DNA of 64,000 bases from an uncultured beta proteobacterium. GTDB lineage: Bacteria; Pseudomonadota; Gammaproteobacteria; Burkholderiales; SG8-41. Under the pieces are notes generated by a model. The model was not told the DNA's origin. It did no database searches and worked only from the letters and a program-made list of their open reading frames with translations. A program made the position numbers and the translations under genes. Shown piece by piece: positions 38,021 to 47,585 of the stretch (position 1 is the stretch's first letter; each line of letters opens with the position of its first letter). The stretch lies in NCBI GenBank assembly GCA_903889565.1, contig CAISYC010000066.1:62001-126000 (forward strand), written 5' to 3'.

Positions 38021-38733
38021 GGAGTCTCCTGAATCGCATCGGCCGCGGTGACATCGAACAATGCGGCGAAATCATAGTTCGGCAAATCGCCGATGCAGTC
38101 GATCGACAGATCGGCCGCGGGGTATAAAAGAACGTTTTTCTGATCAAGCGCGTAATGCCCCTGCCGCACGAACACGCTGGTGAGCCGCTCCTTGAGCACT
38201 CTTTTCATGGCCGCCAGTATGGAAAGCTTGTCGTCGATCATGACGTAGCGACGGGCCGGGTAGCGCTGCTCCACGTCGGCCAGCATCTGCTGCTTGTGGA
38301 TGTAGATCAACACGCGCCCCGCGACCGCCTGCCACAGTCCGGACTTCCGGATCTTGTGCGGTTGATACACCACGTCGCCATCGGACAACACCACCGTCGG
38401 CCCCCAGGTGCTGACATGCGCAAGCGCATTCACCGCACCGGCATACACCCTGTCGGCAAACGGATAGTCGAGCAGGAATGCCGACAACTGCAGCAGATCC
38501 GGATCGCTGATCTCGGCGGCGGTCAGCCCCGCGCGGTAACGCTGCAAGGTGCCCAGATAATCGGCGTAACCAAGTTCGCAGCGCAGCGCCTCGAACTGCG
38601 TCCAATACCGGTCACGGCCCGCAGTGCCGAATGCCTGTTCAAGACGGGCGCCGAGATCGTCGTGAAAACGGTCGTGGTCGAACAGTGTGTTGTCAATGTC
38701 GAACAGGAACACCACATCGTGCCGGTTGGTCAT
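38017..38733 (-). CDS. HAD-superfamily hydrolase in the pentose-phosphate operon
   Basis: A protein of 238 residues with HAD motif [14 protein letters not shown] (nucleophile and acid/base Asp), a helical cap, motif II VVLSDGD, and late motifs including [15 protein letters not shown]. It is probably a phosphatase acting on a sugar phosphate or a damaged metabolite; the substrate is not readable. Its ATG overlaps the zwf stop and its stop overlaps the tal start (ATGA at both ends), so it is tightly integrated in the operon. Confidence 0.85.
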   Translation of the reverse strand: MTNRHDVVFLFDIDNTLFDHDRFHDDLGARLEQAFGTAGRDRYWTQFEALRCELGYADYLGTLQRYRAGLTAAEISDPDLLQLSAFLLDYPFADRVYAGAVNALAHVSTWGPTVVLSDGDVVYQPHKIRKSGLWQAVAGRVLIYIHKQQMLADVEQRYPARRYVMIDDKLSILAAMKRVLKERLTSVFVRQGHYALDQKNVLLYPAADLSIDCIGDLPNYDFAALFDVTAADAIQETP

Positions 38734-40139
38734 GCCGCCGCCGCGCGCGGATCGCTGTTGTGCCAGCCGCCGTCGGCGGCGATCAGCGCCGCGGCGGCGG
38801 CCGGCCCCCAGCTGTTGCGCTTGTAGGGCAGCACCGGTGAATGACGGCCGAGCACCGGCTCGACCACCGCCCACGCCGCCTCGACCGCATCCTCGCGTGT
38901 AAACAGCGCGCCGTTGCCGCTCAGCGCGTCCCCCAACAGGCGCTCGTATGGCAGCTCTTCGCCGGGCCGTTCGTCCATCAGGTAGAGCTCGCGCTGGTCG
39001 CCGATAAATTCCTTGCCCGCGCGCTTGACGCGGGCAGCCAGCGCCAGCGCCGAATTCGGCGACAGCCGGAAACGCAGGTAATTGGCACGCCCGCTCGGCG
39101 GCGCCGAATCAGTGAACAAGCGCTGCGGCGGCGGCTTTAACTGCACAATCACCTCGCCAAAGGTGGCGGCAAGGCATTTGCCGGCGCGCAGATACCAGGG
39201 CACACCGGCCCAACGCCAAGAGTCGATGAACAGCCGCAGCGCGCAAAACGTCTCGACATCGGAATCCTTCGCCACCCCTTTCGTCCTGCGATAACCGGCA
39301 TACTGGCCGCGCACCAGATCGGCCGGCACGAGCGGCCGCATCGCCTGAAACACATCGGCAGTCTCGCCGTGCACCGCGCCGAACCCGCGATAGGTCGGCG
39401 GCTCCATCGCCAGCAGCGCGATGATCTGGAACAGATGGTTTTGAACGACATCGCGCAGACAGCCGGCGGTTTCGTAAAAGGCGCCGCGGCCATCGACATC
39501 GAAATTCTCCGCCAGCGTGATCTGCACGCCGGCGACGTAGTTGCGATTCCAGATCGGCTCCAGGAACGAATTGGCGAAGCGGAAGTACAGAATATTCATG
39601 ATCGCCTCGCGCCCGAGGTAGTGATCGATGCGGAAGATCGCTTCCTCATCGAACACCGACAGCGCAATGCGGTTGAGTTCGCGCGCCGAGGCAAGATCGC
39701 GGCCGAACGGTTTTTCGACAATCAGGCGCGCGTGTTTGGCAAGCCCAGCGCTGCCGAGCCCCTTGATCACCGTCTCAAACAGCGCCGGCGGAATGGCGAG
39801 GTAAAACGCCGGCCGTCGTGCCTTGCCCAGTGCTTTTGCAAGCAAACCGAAGGTGGCGAGATCGTTGTAATTGCCGCTGACGTATTGAAGCAATGACAAG
39901 AGGTGTCGCAGTGCGGCAGGGTCATCGATGACACCGGCGGCGCGAATGGCGTCCGTCGCCTGCTGACGGATCTGTGCAATGCTCCACGCCGATGAGGCGA
40001 CACCGACGATCGGCAGCCTGAGCGCGCCGCGCCTGGCCATCGCGTAGAGCGCCGGCAATATTTTCTTGCGCACCAGATCGCCGGTGACGCCGAACAAAAC
40101 CAGCGCGTCCGAATGTGCACTGCCGCGCGCATTGTTCAT
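38730..40139 (-). CDS. zwf: Glucose-6-phosphate 1-dehydrogenase
   Basis: The first oxidative step: glucose-6-phosphate to 6-phosphogluconolactone with NAD(P)+. It has 469 residues with the coenzyme-binding start [20 protein letters not shown], the active-site motif [13 protein letters not shown] and the substrate segment VEKPFGRD. It ends in an Ala-rich tail. It starts directly behind the gnd stop (TAA then ATG, no gap). Confidence 0.95.
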   Translation of the reverse strand: MNNARGSAHSDALVLFGVTGDLVRKKILPALYAMARRGALRLPIVGVASSAWSIAQIRQQATDAIRAAGVIDDPAALRHLLSLLQYVSGNYNDLATFGLLAKALGKARRPAFYLAIPPALFETVIKGLGSAGLAKHARLIVEKPFGRDLASARELNRIALSVFDEEAIFRIDHYLGREAIMNILYFRFANSFLEPIWNRNYVAGVQITLAENFDVDGRGAFYETAGCLRDVVQNHLFQIIALLAMEPPTYRGFGAVHGETADVFQAMRPLVPADLVRGQYAGYRRTKGVAKDSDVETFCALRLFIDSWRWAGVPWYLRAGKCLAATFGEVIVQLKPPPQRLFTDSAPPSGRANYLRFRLSPNSALALAARVKRAGKEFIGDQRELYLMDERPGEELPYERLLGDALSGNGALFTREDAVEAAWAVVEPVLGRHSPVLPYKRNSWGPAAAAALIAADGGWHNSDPRAAAA

Positions 40140-41159
40140 TTAGCCGCAGCCCTTCTTTTCAAGGTGGCCGCCGAACTGCTTGCGCATGGCCGACAACACG
40201 CGATTGGCAAAATCCGAATCGCCGCGCGAACTGAAGCGTTCGTAGAGCGCCGCGCTGAGCACCGGCACCGGCACCGCCTCGTCGATGGCGGCGGCGATGG
40301 TCCAGCGCCCCTCGCCGGAGTCGGATACGCGGCCGGTGTAATTTTTTAATCCAGCATCACCCAGCAGCGATGCCGCCGTCAGATCGAGCAACCACGAACT
40401 GATCACGCTGCCGCGCCGCCACAACTCTGCGATCGCCGGCAGGTCGAAGTCATACTGGTAGAACTCGGGGTTGCGCAACGGTGTGGTCTCGGCGTCACGG
40501 TCGCGCGCGCGGCGACCGGCATTGGCGCTTTGCAGAATATTCAGACCCTCGGCATAGGCAGCCATCAACCCGTATTCAATGCCGTTGTGAACCATCTTGA
40601 CGAAATGGCCCGCGCCCGCGGGGCCGCAATGCAGCCAGCCCTGCTCACCGGCGGCGACGGCGCCGCGGCGGCCCGGCGTGCGCGTTGCCGCCTTGAAACC
40701 CGGCGCGATGGTTTTGAAAATCGGCGTCAACCGTTTGATCACGGCCGCCTCGCCGCCGATCATCAGACAGTAGCCGCGCTCGAGCCCGAACACGCCGCCG
40801 CTGGTGCCGCAATCGACGAAGTGTATGCCCTGCGCCTTCAATGCCCTCGCGCGCTCGATATCATCGCGGTAATAGCTGTTGCCGCCATCGATGATGATGT
40901 CGCCGGCCGTCATTCCGGCGGCAAGGGTTTCGATGGTCTGACCCGCGACCGCCGCCGGCACCATGACCCACACGATGCGCGGCGCAGTCAGCTTTTCCAG
41001 CAATGCTGCCATCGACACCGCACCGCGCACGCCGCGTCCAACGCGCGCCTTCACCGCGGCGGCATCGACGTCATAGGCCACGCAGCGATGACCGCCTTTT
41101 ACGAGGCGCCGCACCAGATTCGCCCCCATGCGGCCCAAACCGACCATGCCGAGCTGCAT
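40140..41159 (-). CDS. gnd: 6-phosphogluconate dehydrogenase, short (GntZ/YqeC-like) form
   Basis: Decarboxylates 6-phosphogluconate to ribulose-5-phosphate. It has 339 residues of the short form, with the Rossmann start MQLGMVGLGRMGANLVRRL, the signature DCGTSGGVFGLERGYCLMIGG and HFVKMVHNGIEYGLM (catalytic Lys and Asn). Short forms often prefer NAD+. The start at 41159 is 2 nt after the xfp stop with GAGG overlapping. No lactonase gene is present in this operon. Confidence 0.93.
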   Translation of the reverse strand: MQLGMVGLGRMGANLVRRLVKGGHRCVAYDVDAAAVKARVGRGVRGAVSMAALLEKLTAPRIVWVMVPAAVAGQTIETLAAGMTAGDIIIDGGNSYYRDDIERARALKAQGIHFVDCGTSGGVFGLERGYCLMIGGEAAVIKRLTPIFKTIAPGFKAATRTPGRRGAVAAGEQGWLHCGPAGAGHFVKMVHNGIEYGLMAAYAEGLNILQSANAGRRARDRDAETTPLRNPEFYQYDFDLPAIAELWRRGSVISSWLLDLTAASLLGDAGLKNYTGRVSDSGEGRWTIAAAIDEAVPVPVLSAALYERFSSRGDSDFANRVLSAMRKQFGGHLEKKGCG

Positions 41160-41161
41160 CC

Positions 41162-43588
41162 TCAATGCTCCAGCGAAAGCGGCGCGACAGTACCCGCGAT
41201 CGACATATCCGCCGTTGTCCACCGCCAGTTGCGGATTTCCGGCATGTCTTCGCCGTGCTTGTTGATGTAGTGCCGGTGGTCGATCAGTTTTTCCTTCAGC
41301 TGCCGCTTGAGTTGCAGCCCGGCCTCGCCGGTCTGCGGCAGGCGGTCGATGCTGTCCATCACCAGATGAAAGCGGTCGAGTTCATTCAGCACCGGCATGT
41401 CGAAGGGCGTGGTGATGGTGCCCTCCTCCTTGTAGCCGCGGACGTGAAAGTTGGCGTGATTGGTCCGGCGATAGGTCAGGCGGTGGATCAGCCACGGGTA
41501 AGCGTGAAAGGCGAAGATCACCGGCTTGTCTTTGGTAAAAAGCTCGTCGAAATCGGTATCGCTAAGGCCATCCGGATGTTCGTGCGGCGGCTGCAGCTTC
41601 ATCAGGTTGACGACGTTGATGACGCGGATTCTGAGCTGCGGCAACTGCGCGCGCAGAATTGAAACTGCGGCCAGCGTTTCGAGTGTGGGCACATCGCCGC
41701 AGCAGGCCATCACCAGATCCGGCCCGCCCGGCTCGTCATTGCTTGCCCAGCGCCAGATGCCGATGCCCTGCTCGCAATGCGTGATCGCGGTGTCCATCGA
41801 CAGCCATTGCGGCGACGGATGTTTGCCGGCGATCACGACGTTGACGCGATGCCGGCTCCTGAGACAATGATCCATCACGTAGAGCAGGCAGTTCGCATCG
41901 GGCGGCAGGTACACGCGCACCACCTCGGCCTTCTTGTTGACGACATGGTCGATGAAGCCCGGGTCCTGATGGGTAAAGCCGTTGTGATCCTGGCGCCACA
42001 CATGCGAAGCCAGCAGGTAGTTCAGCGAGGCAATCGGCCGCCGCCACGGCAAATGTGCCGTCACCTTCAGCCACTTCGCGTGCTGGTTGAACATCGAATC
42101 GATGATGTGGATAAAGGCCTCGTAGCAGTTGAACAGGCCGTGACGTCCGGTCAGCAGATAACCTTCGAGCCAGCCTTCGCATTGGTGTTCGCTCAGCATC
42201 GAGTCAAGCACGCGCCCTGTCGGCGCAAGATATTCATCGTTTGGCAAGGTCGCCGCACACCATTGCCGGCGCGTCACTTCGAACAAGGCTTCAAGTCCGT
42301 TGGAGAGAGTTTCATCCGGCCCGAACACGCGGAAATTGCGCTGCTCGTTATTGAGTTTGACGACATCGCGCAGAAACGCCCCCAGCACATGCACGTCGCC
42401 GATGCCGCGCGCACCCGGCGCCGGCACGCTCTCGGCGTAATCACGAAAATCCGGCAGGCGCAGATCGCGCAACAGCATGCCGCCATTGGCATTCGGATTG
42501 GCCCCCATGCGGCGCGTACCCTGCGGCGCCAGCGCGCCCAGTTCCGCCTTCAGGCGGCCACCCTGATCGAACAATTCCTCAGGCCGGTAGCTGCGCAGCC
42601 AGTCTTCCAGCATTTTGAGATGGGCCGGATGAGTGGCCGGATCGGACAGCGGCACCTGATGGGCACGAAAGGTGCCTTCGACCTGCAGTCCATCGACTTT
42701 CTTCGGTCCGGTCCAGCCTTTGGGCGAATTCAACACGATCATCGGCCAGCGCGGCCGCGTCATCACGCCGCCGCCAAGACCGCCTTCGCGCGCGCTCTTC
42801 TGGATCTGCAGAATCTGCTCGATGACGATATCGAGTGTCGCCGCCATCGCTTCGTGCATGGCGCCTGGATCATGGCCCTCTACGAAATACGGCGTCCAGC
42901 CGTAGCCGCGCAGCAACTGGTCGAGTTCCTCTTGCGTGATGCGCGCAAGAATGGTCGGGTTGGAAATCTTGTAGCCGTTCAGATGCAGGATCGGCAGCAC
43001 CGCGCCGTCGGTCATGGCGTCGAGAAATTTGTTCGAATGCCAGGCTGTCGCCAGCGGCCCGGTTTCCGCCTCGCCGTCGCCGATCACGCAGGCGGCAATC
43101 AGCTGCGGATTGTCGAACACCGCACCGAAGGCGTGACTCAGCGAATAACCGAGTTCGCCGCCTTCGTGAATCGAGCCCGGACATTCGGGCGAGGCGTGGC
43201 TCGGAATCCCGCCCGGAAACGAGAACTGCAGAAACAGCTTTTGCAGCCCCGCCTCATCGCGGCTGATATCCGGATAAACCTCGCTGTAGCTTCCTTCGAG
43301 ATAGGTATTGGCGACAACGGCCGGACCGCCGTGCCCGGGGCCCGAGATGTAAATCATGTCGAGATCGTATTTCCGGATGACGCGATTCAGGTGCACGTAG
43401 ATGAAATTCTGTCCCGGCGTGGTGCCCCAGTGCCCGAGCAGCATGCGTTTGACGTCGCCCAGCACCAGCGGCCTTTTCAACAGCGGATTGTCGAACAGAT
43501 AGATCTGGCCGACCGCGAGATAGTTGGCGGCGCGCCAGTAGGCGTCCATGCGATACAGGAGATCGGGCGTCAGCGTCGGTGCGGTCAT
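41162..43588 (-). CDS. xfp: Xylulose-5-phosphate/fructose-6-phosphate phosphoketolase
   Basis: A thiamine-diphosphate enzyme cleaving xylulose-5-P (or fructose-6-P) with phosphate to acetyl-phosphate plus glyceraldehyde-3-P (or erythrose-4-P). It has 808 residues, full length, with [60 protein letters not shown], the ThDP-binding [20 protein letters not shown] and a late [14 protein letters not shown]. The start ATG overlaps the ackA stop (ATGA). With ackA it gives ATP and acetate from sugar phosphates. Confidence 0.96.
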   Translation of the reverse strand: MTAPTLTPDLLYRMDAYWRAANYLAVGQIYLFDNPLLKRPLVLGDVKRMLLGHWGTTPGQNFIYVHLNRVIRKYDLDMIYISGPGHGGPAVVANTYLEGSYSEVYPDISRDEAGLQKLFLQFSFPGGIPSHASPECPGSIHEGGELGYSLSHAFGAVFDNPQLIAACVIGDGEAETGPLATAWHSNKFLDAMTDGAVLPILHLNGYKISNPTILARITQEELDQLLRGYGWTPYFVEGHDPGAMHEAMAATLDIVIEQILQIQKSAREGGLGGGVMTRPRWPMIVLNSPKGWTGPKKVDGLQVEGTFRAHQVPLSDPATHPAHLKMLEDWLRSYRPEELFDQGGRLKAELGALAPQGTRRMGANPNANGGMLLRDLRLPDFRDYAESVPAPGARGIGDVHVLGAFLRDVVKLNNEQRNFRVFGPDETLSNGLEALFEVTRRQWCAATLPNDEYLAPTGRVLDSMLSEHQCEGWLEGYLLTGRHGLFNCYEAFIHIIDSMFNQHAKWLKVTAHLPWRRPIASLNYLLASHVWRQDHNGFTHQDPGFIDHVVNKKAEVVRVYLPPDANCLLYVMDHCLRSRHRVNVVIAGKHPSPQWLSMDTAITHCEQGIGIWRWASNDEPGGPDLVMACCGDVPTLETLAAVSILRAQLPQLRIRVINVVNLMKLQPPHEHPDGLSDTDFDELFTKDKPVIFAFHAYPWLIHRLTYRRTNHANFHVRGYKEEGTITTPFDMPVLNELDRFHLVMDSIDRLPQTGEAGLQLKRQLKEKLIDHRHYINKHGEDMPEIRNWRWTTADMSIAGTVAPLSLEH

Positions 43589-44796
43589 GGGGATGTAAAC
43601 CGGTTAACTTTTTTATCGAGATGCAGCAGGCGCGCGACGGTGCGCGCGATCATGAGTTGCTCGTCGGTCGCCATGACGCGCACCCGCACCACGCCCGACG
43701 ATATGAGCGGCGCATTCTTTGCGTTGCGCGCGGCATTCAGTTGGATGCCGAGAAATTGCATCCCGTCGCAAATGCGCGCGCGGATCGGCGCCGCGTGTTC
43801 GCCGATGCCGCCGGCAAATACCAGCGTGTCGACGCCTCCCAGCGCGGCGGCAAAGCCGCCGATCCATTTTTTGGCCTGATAGCAGAACAGCGCCAGCGCC
43901 TCGGCCGCACGCGCATCGGTCGCTTCGCGCGCCAGCAGATCGCGCACATCGGAACTGCCCGCGGATACGCCGCGCAATCCGGATTCGTGATTGAGCATGC
44001 GGTTGAGTTGCACCGCAGTTTTGCCCTCGCTGCGCGCCAGATAAAACAGCACGCCGGGATCGATGTCGCCGCTGCGCGTGCCCATCATCAGGCCCGCCGC
44101 CGGCGTAAAACCCATGCTGGTGTCGATGCTGCAGCCGTTGTTGACGGCGGCCAGACTGGCGCCGTTGCCGAGATGGGCAAGGATCACGCGCCCCTTCACC
44201 GCCGGTGGATCGACGCGCGCCAGTTCCTCCATCAGATACGCATAGGACAAACCGTGAAAACCGTAGCGCACCACGCCTTTCGTTGCATAACGCCGTGGAA
44301 TCGCCAGCCGTTTCGCCACGGACGGCATGTCGCGGTGAAACGCGGTATCGAAACAGGCGAACTGCGGCAACTTCGGCTGGCGTTGCCCGAATGCTTCGAT
44401 CATCGAAAATTCGTTCGGCAGGTGTTCGGGGTCGTAAGGCGCGATGCGGTGCAGTTCGGCCAGCAGCCTGGGCGTGACGAGCGCCGGCGCGGTGTGACGC
44501 ATGCCATGCACGATGCGATGGCCGACGGCCGCGATGGAACCGCACTGCGGCCGCGACTCCAGCCACTCGAGCAGACGGCCGGCAGCGGCGGCATGATCGC
44601 GCGCGCGCAGGTTAATGCGCGAGACCGCGGAGCCGGCGTTTCCATCACTGAAGGACAGTTGCGTGCCGCTCGCGCCGATGCGGTCGATCTTGCCGCCGAG
44701 CAGCCTGTGCAGAACCTTGCCCGCCGAATAGATGGCGAAACGAATGCTTGACGAACCGCCGTTGATGGTCAGCACGCACGGCAATCCGGACTTCAT
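43585..44796 (-). CDS. ackA: Acetate kinase
   Basis: Transfers phosphate from acetyl-phosphate to ADP (and the reverse). It has 403 residues with the ASKHA start [16 protein letters not shown], the acetokinase signature [27 protein letters not shown] and [14 protein letters not shown], and the C-terminal [14 protein letters not shown]. It is the first gene of the phosphoketolase operon. A perfect palindrome copy 63 bp upstream with hexamer GACAAT (44837..44832) marks the promoter. No pta is present; Xfp supplies acetyl-phosphate. Confidence 0.96.
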   Translation of the reverse strand: MKSGLPCVLTINGGSSSIRFAIYSAGKVLHRLLGGKIDRIGASGTQLSFSDGNAGSAVSRINLRARDHAAAAGRLLEWLESRPQCGSIAAVGHRIVHGMRHTAPALVTPRLLAELHRIAPYDPEHLPNEFSMIEAFGQRQPKLPQFACFDTAFHRDMPSVAKRLAIPRRYATKGVVRYGFHGLSYAYLMEELARVDPPAVKGRVILAHLGNGASLAAVNNGCSIDTSMGFTPAAGLMMGTRSGDIDPGVLFYLARSEGKTAVQLNRMLNHESGLRGVSAGSSDVRDLLAREATDARAAEALALFCYQAKKWIGGFAAALGGVDTLVFAGGIGEHAAPIRARICDGMQFLGIQLNAARNAKNAPLISSGVVRVRVMATDEQLMIARTVARLLHLDKKVNRFTSP

Positions 44797-44858
44797 CCTG
44801 CGCTTCCTTCGTCAGTGCGAACGAGTTTTGGATTGTCGCCGGCGCTGTCGTTTTACAC

Positions 44859-44876
44859 TGTGCGCTGGCGAACATA
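44859..44876 (-). promoter_or_regulatory. Palindromic regulatory box, copy 6 (ackA-xfp operon promoter)
   Basis: TGTGCGCTGGCGAACATA has the perfect core GTGCGC-TG-GCGAAC. GACAAT at 44837..44832 starts 30.5 bp from the centre, identical spacing to copy 1. It places central carbon metabolism under the same control as the stress genes. Confidence 0.78.
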
Positions 44877-44896
44877 TCCACCGTAGCGGCCCGCAA

Positions 44897-44920
44897 TGAA
44901 AAGCCCGCTTGCGCGGGCTC
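44897..44920 (-). terminator. Intrinsic terminator after the collagen-like gene
   Basis: The stem AGCCCGC/GCGGGCT with loop TTGC is followed by TTTT on the minus strand, 27 bp beyond the stop at 44947. It shields the ackA promoter from read-through. Confidence 0.75.
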
Positions 44921-44946
44921 ATCACAAAGCCAGACTGCGACCGCCG

Positions 44947-45270
44947 TTAACGCGCAGGCGGCACCACCACGATGGTGTCGCCGGATTTGCCGCGCTGGCC
45001 GGTTGCCCCGTCAGCACCGGAGGCACCGGTATAGCCGGTCGCACCGGTGTTACCCGTATTGCCGGTGGCACCGGTATTGCCGGTGGCGCCGGTATAACCC
45101 GTGTTGCCGGTATTGCCGGTGCTGCCGGTTTTGCCGGTCGCCCCCGTATACCCGGTGGCACCGGTATCGCCGGTGGCGCCCTGCGGTCCCGGCGGGCCGG
45201 CCGGTGCGCTGATACAGGCGCTCAAGGCGAGCGCCGCCGATGCTGCAACCAGCAGTTTCAGATTGTTCAT
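44947..45270 (-). CDS. Collagen-like repeat lipoprotein
   Basis: A protein of 107 residues with a lipoprotein signal (LALSAC, lipidation Cys about 19), then about 23 Gly-X-Y triplets ([19 protein letters not shown] and further [10 protein letters not shown]-type units), and a short tail [12 protein letters not shown]. Gly at every third position indicates a collagen-like triple helix, rich in Thr/Asn/Ala rather than Pro. Such proteins project from the cell surface and may mediate adhesion. The near-identical codons make the DNA strongly repetitive (about 45000..45190), prone to copy-number change. A one-mismatch palindrome lies upstream. Confidence 0.85.
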   Translation of the reverse strand: MNNLKLLVAASAALALSACISAPAGPPGPQGATGDTGATGYTGATGKTGSTGNTGNTGYTGATGNTGATGNTGNTGATGYTGASGADGATGQRGKSGDTIVVVPPAR

Positions 45271-45363
45271 GATGATTCCTTTCACGTCGCTGACAAAAAC
45301 TGCATGCGCGATTGCCGGCAGTGCGCCAACGCCATGACAATGCGGTAATGAGTGACTGTCTTC

Positions 45364-45379
45364 CGTGCGCTTGCGCGCA
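45364..45379 (-). promoter_or_regulatory. Palindromic regulatory box, copy 7 (one mismatch; collagen-like gene)
   Basis: The core GTGCGC-TT-GCGCGC deviates at one position. It is 94 bp upstream of the collagen-like lipoprotein start and 34 bp past the stop of the PRC-barrel gene. The -10 at the expected spacing is poor, so this copy is less certain. Confidence 0.45.
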
Positions 45380-45412
45380 TTGCCGCGCTTTTTTACCGGT
45401 GATCGCGGATGG

Positions 45413-45781
45413 CTATTCCCAGTACGGCGAACGCGCATAGAACTTGTAGACGTCGCGGTTCCACTTTTCGTCAGCCATCGACGGCCAGTTGTCGGCATCG
45501 AATCCCGGTGCCGTCTGCAGGCGTTCCTTCGAGATATCGAGCATGTACTGATTTTTGGCGACGTTGTACTCGAAGGCGGTAAACGGCACCGCAAACAGTT
45601 TCTCGCCCATGCCGAGAAAGCCGCCGAACGAGACTACCGCGTAGGCGACCTTGCCGCTGCGCGGATCGATCACCACCTCTTTGACATCGCCGAGATTCTC
45701 GCCCTTTGTGTTGACCACATCGGTGCCGATCATGCTCGATGCCTTGACGGGCGAGCTCGAAAATACCTGTAGCTGACTCAT
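45413..45781 (-). CDS. PRC-barrel domain protein
   Basis: A cytoplasmic protein of 122 residues with a PRC-barrel: [40 protein letters not shown] and [14 protein letters not shown]. The family takes part in RNA maturation (RimM) and photosynthetic reaction centre assembly; stand-alone copies like this are common in stress islands of soil bacteria, function unknown. No palindrome is seen in the 226-bp region upstream; a 16-bp self-complementary stretch lies at 45852..45867. Confidence 0.88.
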   Translation of the reverse strand: MSQLQVFSSSPVKASSMIGTDVVNTKGENLGDVKEVVIDPRSGKVAYAVVSFGGFLGMGEKLFAVPFTAFEYNVAKNQYMLDISKERLQTAPGFDADNWPSMADEKWNRDVYKFYARSPYWE

Positions 45782-46007
45782 GTTGATTCTCCGGTTGGCT
45801 TGTTGAAAAAAGTGAAATCCGCCGCCGCCCGCAGCTTCATCGAATCATTGCGCCGGCAATTGCCGGCAGGCGATTTGAATTCCAGCCGCCAGATTAGCGC
45901 GCAGCCGGCGCGTCCACAGTACTGCAGCACACACAGGCGGCACCTCGGCGGCGAACAGCGATTGCGGCCATGTACGGCGGCAGACAGTCAGAGCGCGTGG
46001 CGGCGGG

Positions 46008-46748
46008 TCAATGCGCGCGGGCAATTTCCCGGGAATTGCCGACATCCGAAAGGAGGCGGCTGAATTCCTTCTTGACCACCGCATAACATTCGCATGTCAG
46101 GGTTTCCAGACCGGCGCGCTTGAGCACCGAAATATGGCCGCGACTGTAGCGGATATAACCGGCGCGCTGCAATTTGCCGGCGGACTCGGTGATGCCCTCG
46201 CGCCGCACACCGAGCATGCTGGCGACCAGTTCCTGCGTCATCACCAGATCGCCGCCGGGCAGACGGTCCAGCGTCAGCAGCAGCCATCGGCACAGTTGCT
46301 GTTCGACCGAATGATGCCGGTTACAGGCAGCGGTCTGGAACATCTGCGTGACCAGCGCCTGTGTATAGCGCAGCAACAGGCGCTGGGCCGCGCCGGCCAG
46401 GTTGAATTCCTGTTTGAGCACGCGCGCAGGCAGGCGGTAGCCGAAACCGGCGGTCTGCACCACTGCCGAGCTCGGCGTGGTATCCCCACCCATGAACAGC
46501 GGCACGCCGACCACGCCCTCGTTGCCGACACCGGCGGTTTCCGCGGAGGCGCCCGACTCCATCACGTATTGCAGAGACACGATCGCGGTGGTGGGAAAAT
46601 ACGCATGCGGCATCGGTCCGCCGGGCTCATACAGCATCTCGCCCAGCAACATCGGCGTCAGCTGAAGATGCGGCAGCAGCCGCTCGTATGCTTCAGCAGG
46701 CAAAGCCGCCAGCAGGTGATTTTGACGCGGGTTGTGTTGCAAGGGCAT
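46008..46748 (-). CDS. Crp/Fnr-family transcriptional regulator (paralog 2)
   Basis: A protein of 246 residues with the same architecture as the regulator at 20139: a cupin-like domain with degenerate cassette GNEGVVGVPLFMGG, the dimer helix with TAACNR (Cys142), a winged helix with MLGVRREGIT, and the C-terminal CECY (Cys219, Cys221). No FNR-type cysteine cluster is present. It is co-transcribed behind a histidine kinase and response regulator (15-nt gap) from a promoter carrying the palindrome at 50033. Identical Arg pairs in the recognition helix of both paralogs suggest the same DNA target. Confidence 0.9.
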   Translation of the reverse strand: MPLQHNPRQNHLLAALPAEAYERLLPHLQLTPMLLGEMLYEPGGPMPHAYFPTTAIVSLQYVMESGASAETAGVGNEGVVGVPLFMGGDTTPSSAVVQTAGFGYRLPARVLKQEFNLAGAAQRLLLRYTQALVTQMFQTAACNRHHSVEQQLCRWLLLTLDRLPGGDLVMTQELVASMLGVRREGITESAGKLQRAGYIRYSRGHISVLKRAGLETLTCECYAVVKKEFSRLLSDVGNSREIARAH

Positions 46749-46763
46749 GGCAGTCGCTCCCGG

Positions 46764-47585
46764 TTAGTGCTTTGCAATCAGTTCGACACCGATGCCGCGA
46801 TAGCCGACGAAACGCGAGGACTGATTGAACATCGGCTGGCCGCTGACCTGGAATTTCTGGCTGGAGCCGTCGTCATTCACGCGGCTGAAAATAAAATCGA
46901 GAAAGGGCTGGCGTGCCGCGATCTTCGATTGCAACAACTCGCGCTCCGCCTTGTTCCAGCCGGAGGCCTCGACCGCAGAGTCGCCGTCAGCGAGCGAGGC
47001 GACGCGGATGCCCAGCATTTCCAGCACCGGTCCGGAAACCTTGGTGAAGCTGCCGCTCTCGTCCTGCTCCCAGTACCAGTCGGAGGCGAGTTCGGTCAGG
47101 CTGCGAAACCGCGCCTCGCTCTCGCGCAATTCGGCGGTGCGCTCAGCGACCGTCTGCTCGAGCAATTTGCTGTAATTCTCCAGCCGCTTGTATAACAGGC
47201 GCACCTCCAGCATGTTGTGAATGCGCGTTCTGACCTCGACCAGATCGAACGGCTTGCTGATGAAATCCTTGGCGCCGGCCTGCAATGCCCGCAGTTTATG
47301 CCCGGGCTGGGCGGTCAGCACGATCACCGACAGGTAGCTATCGGCCTCGTTGGTCTTGAGTCCCTCCATGACCTGAAAGCCATCCATCACCGGCATCTGC
47401 AGATCGAGCAGGATCAAATCGTAGGCATTCTTCCGATGCATCGCACAGACCTCCTGCGGATGCTCGGTCGAAGTCACGTTGGTATAGCCTGCGTCGGCGA
47501 GCAATTGCTCGAGCAGGACGATATTGGCTTCCTGATCATCGACAATCAGTATTCGCGCGCTCAGGACGTCGGGGGTACTCATCAT
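46764..47585 (-). CDS. Response regulator with PAS domain
   Basis: A protein of 273 residues: a receiver domain (about 10-125, LILLDLQMPVMDGF with phospho-acceptor Asp near 62, Lys of ISKPFD), a short coiled coil (LLEQTVAERTAELRESEARF) and a PAS domain (about 160-270). There is no DNA-binding or output enzyme domain, so it probably relays a signal by protein contact. Its ATG overlaps the stop of the hybrid kinase gene. The regulator gene follows after 15 nt. Confidence 0.88.
   Translation of the reverse strand: MMSTPDVLSARILIVDDQEANIVLLEQLLADAGYTNVTSTEHPQEVCAMHRKNAYDLILLDLQMPVMDGFQVMEGLKTNEADSYLSVIVLTAQPGHKLRALQAGAKDFISKPFDLVEVRTRIHNMLEVRLLYKRLENYSKLLEQTVAERTAELRESEARFRSLTELASDWYWEQDESGSFTKVSGPVLEMLGIRVASLADGDSAVEASGWNKAERELLQSKIAARQPFLDFIFSRVNDDGSSQKFQVSGQPMFNQSSRFVGYRGIGVELIAKH

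Noticed and set aside
40140-44796. Possible missing 6-phosphogluconolactonase and pta in the pentose operon
   Set aside because: Neither is present in the window, but both reactions can be bypassed (spontaneous hydrolysis; acetyl-phosphate from phosphoketolase), so no broken pathway is claimed.
45000-45190. Tandem repeat that could be taken for a CRISPR-like array
   Set aside because: The period is short and in frame with Gly-X-Y codons; there are no unique spacers. It is a collagen-like coding repeat.
45852-45867. 16-bp perfect palindrome GCCGGCAATTGCCGGC
   Set aside because: It does not match either regulatory motif, has no spacing to a promoter, and short GC-rich palindromes of this kind are frequent in such DNA. 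Left unannotated.
45800-46063. Plus-strand frame of 87 codons between the PRC-barrel and Crp/Fnr genes
   Set aside because: It overlaps the Crp/Fnr gene end, has no ribosome site, and has the Arg/Gln-rich composition typical of shadow frames.
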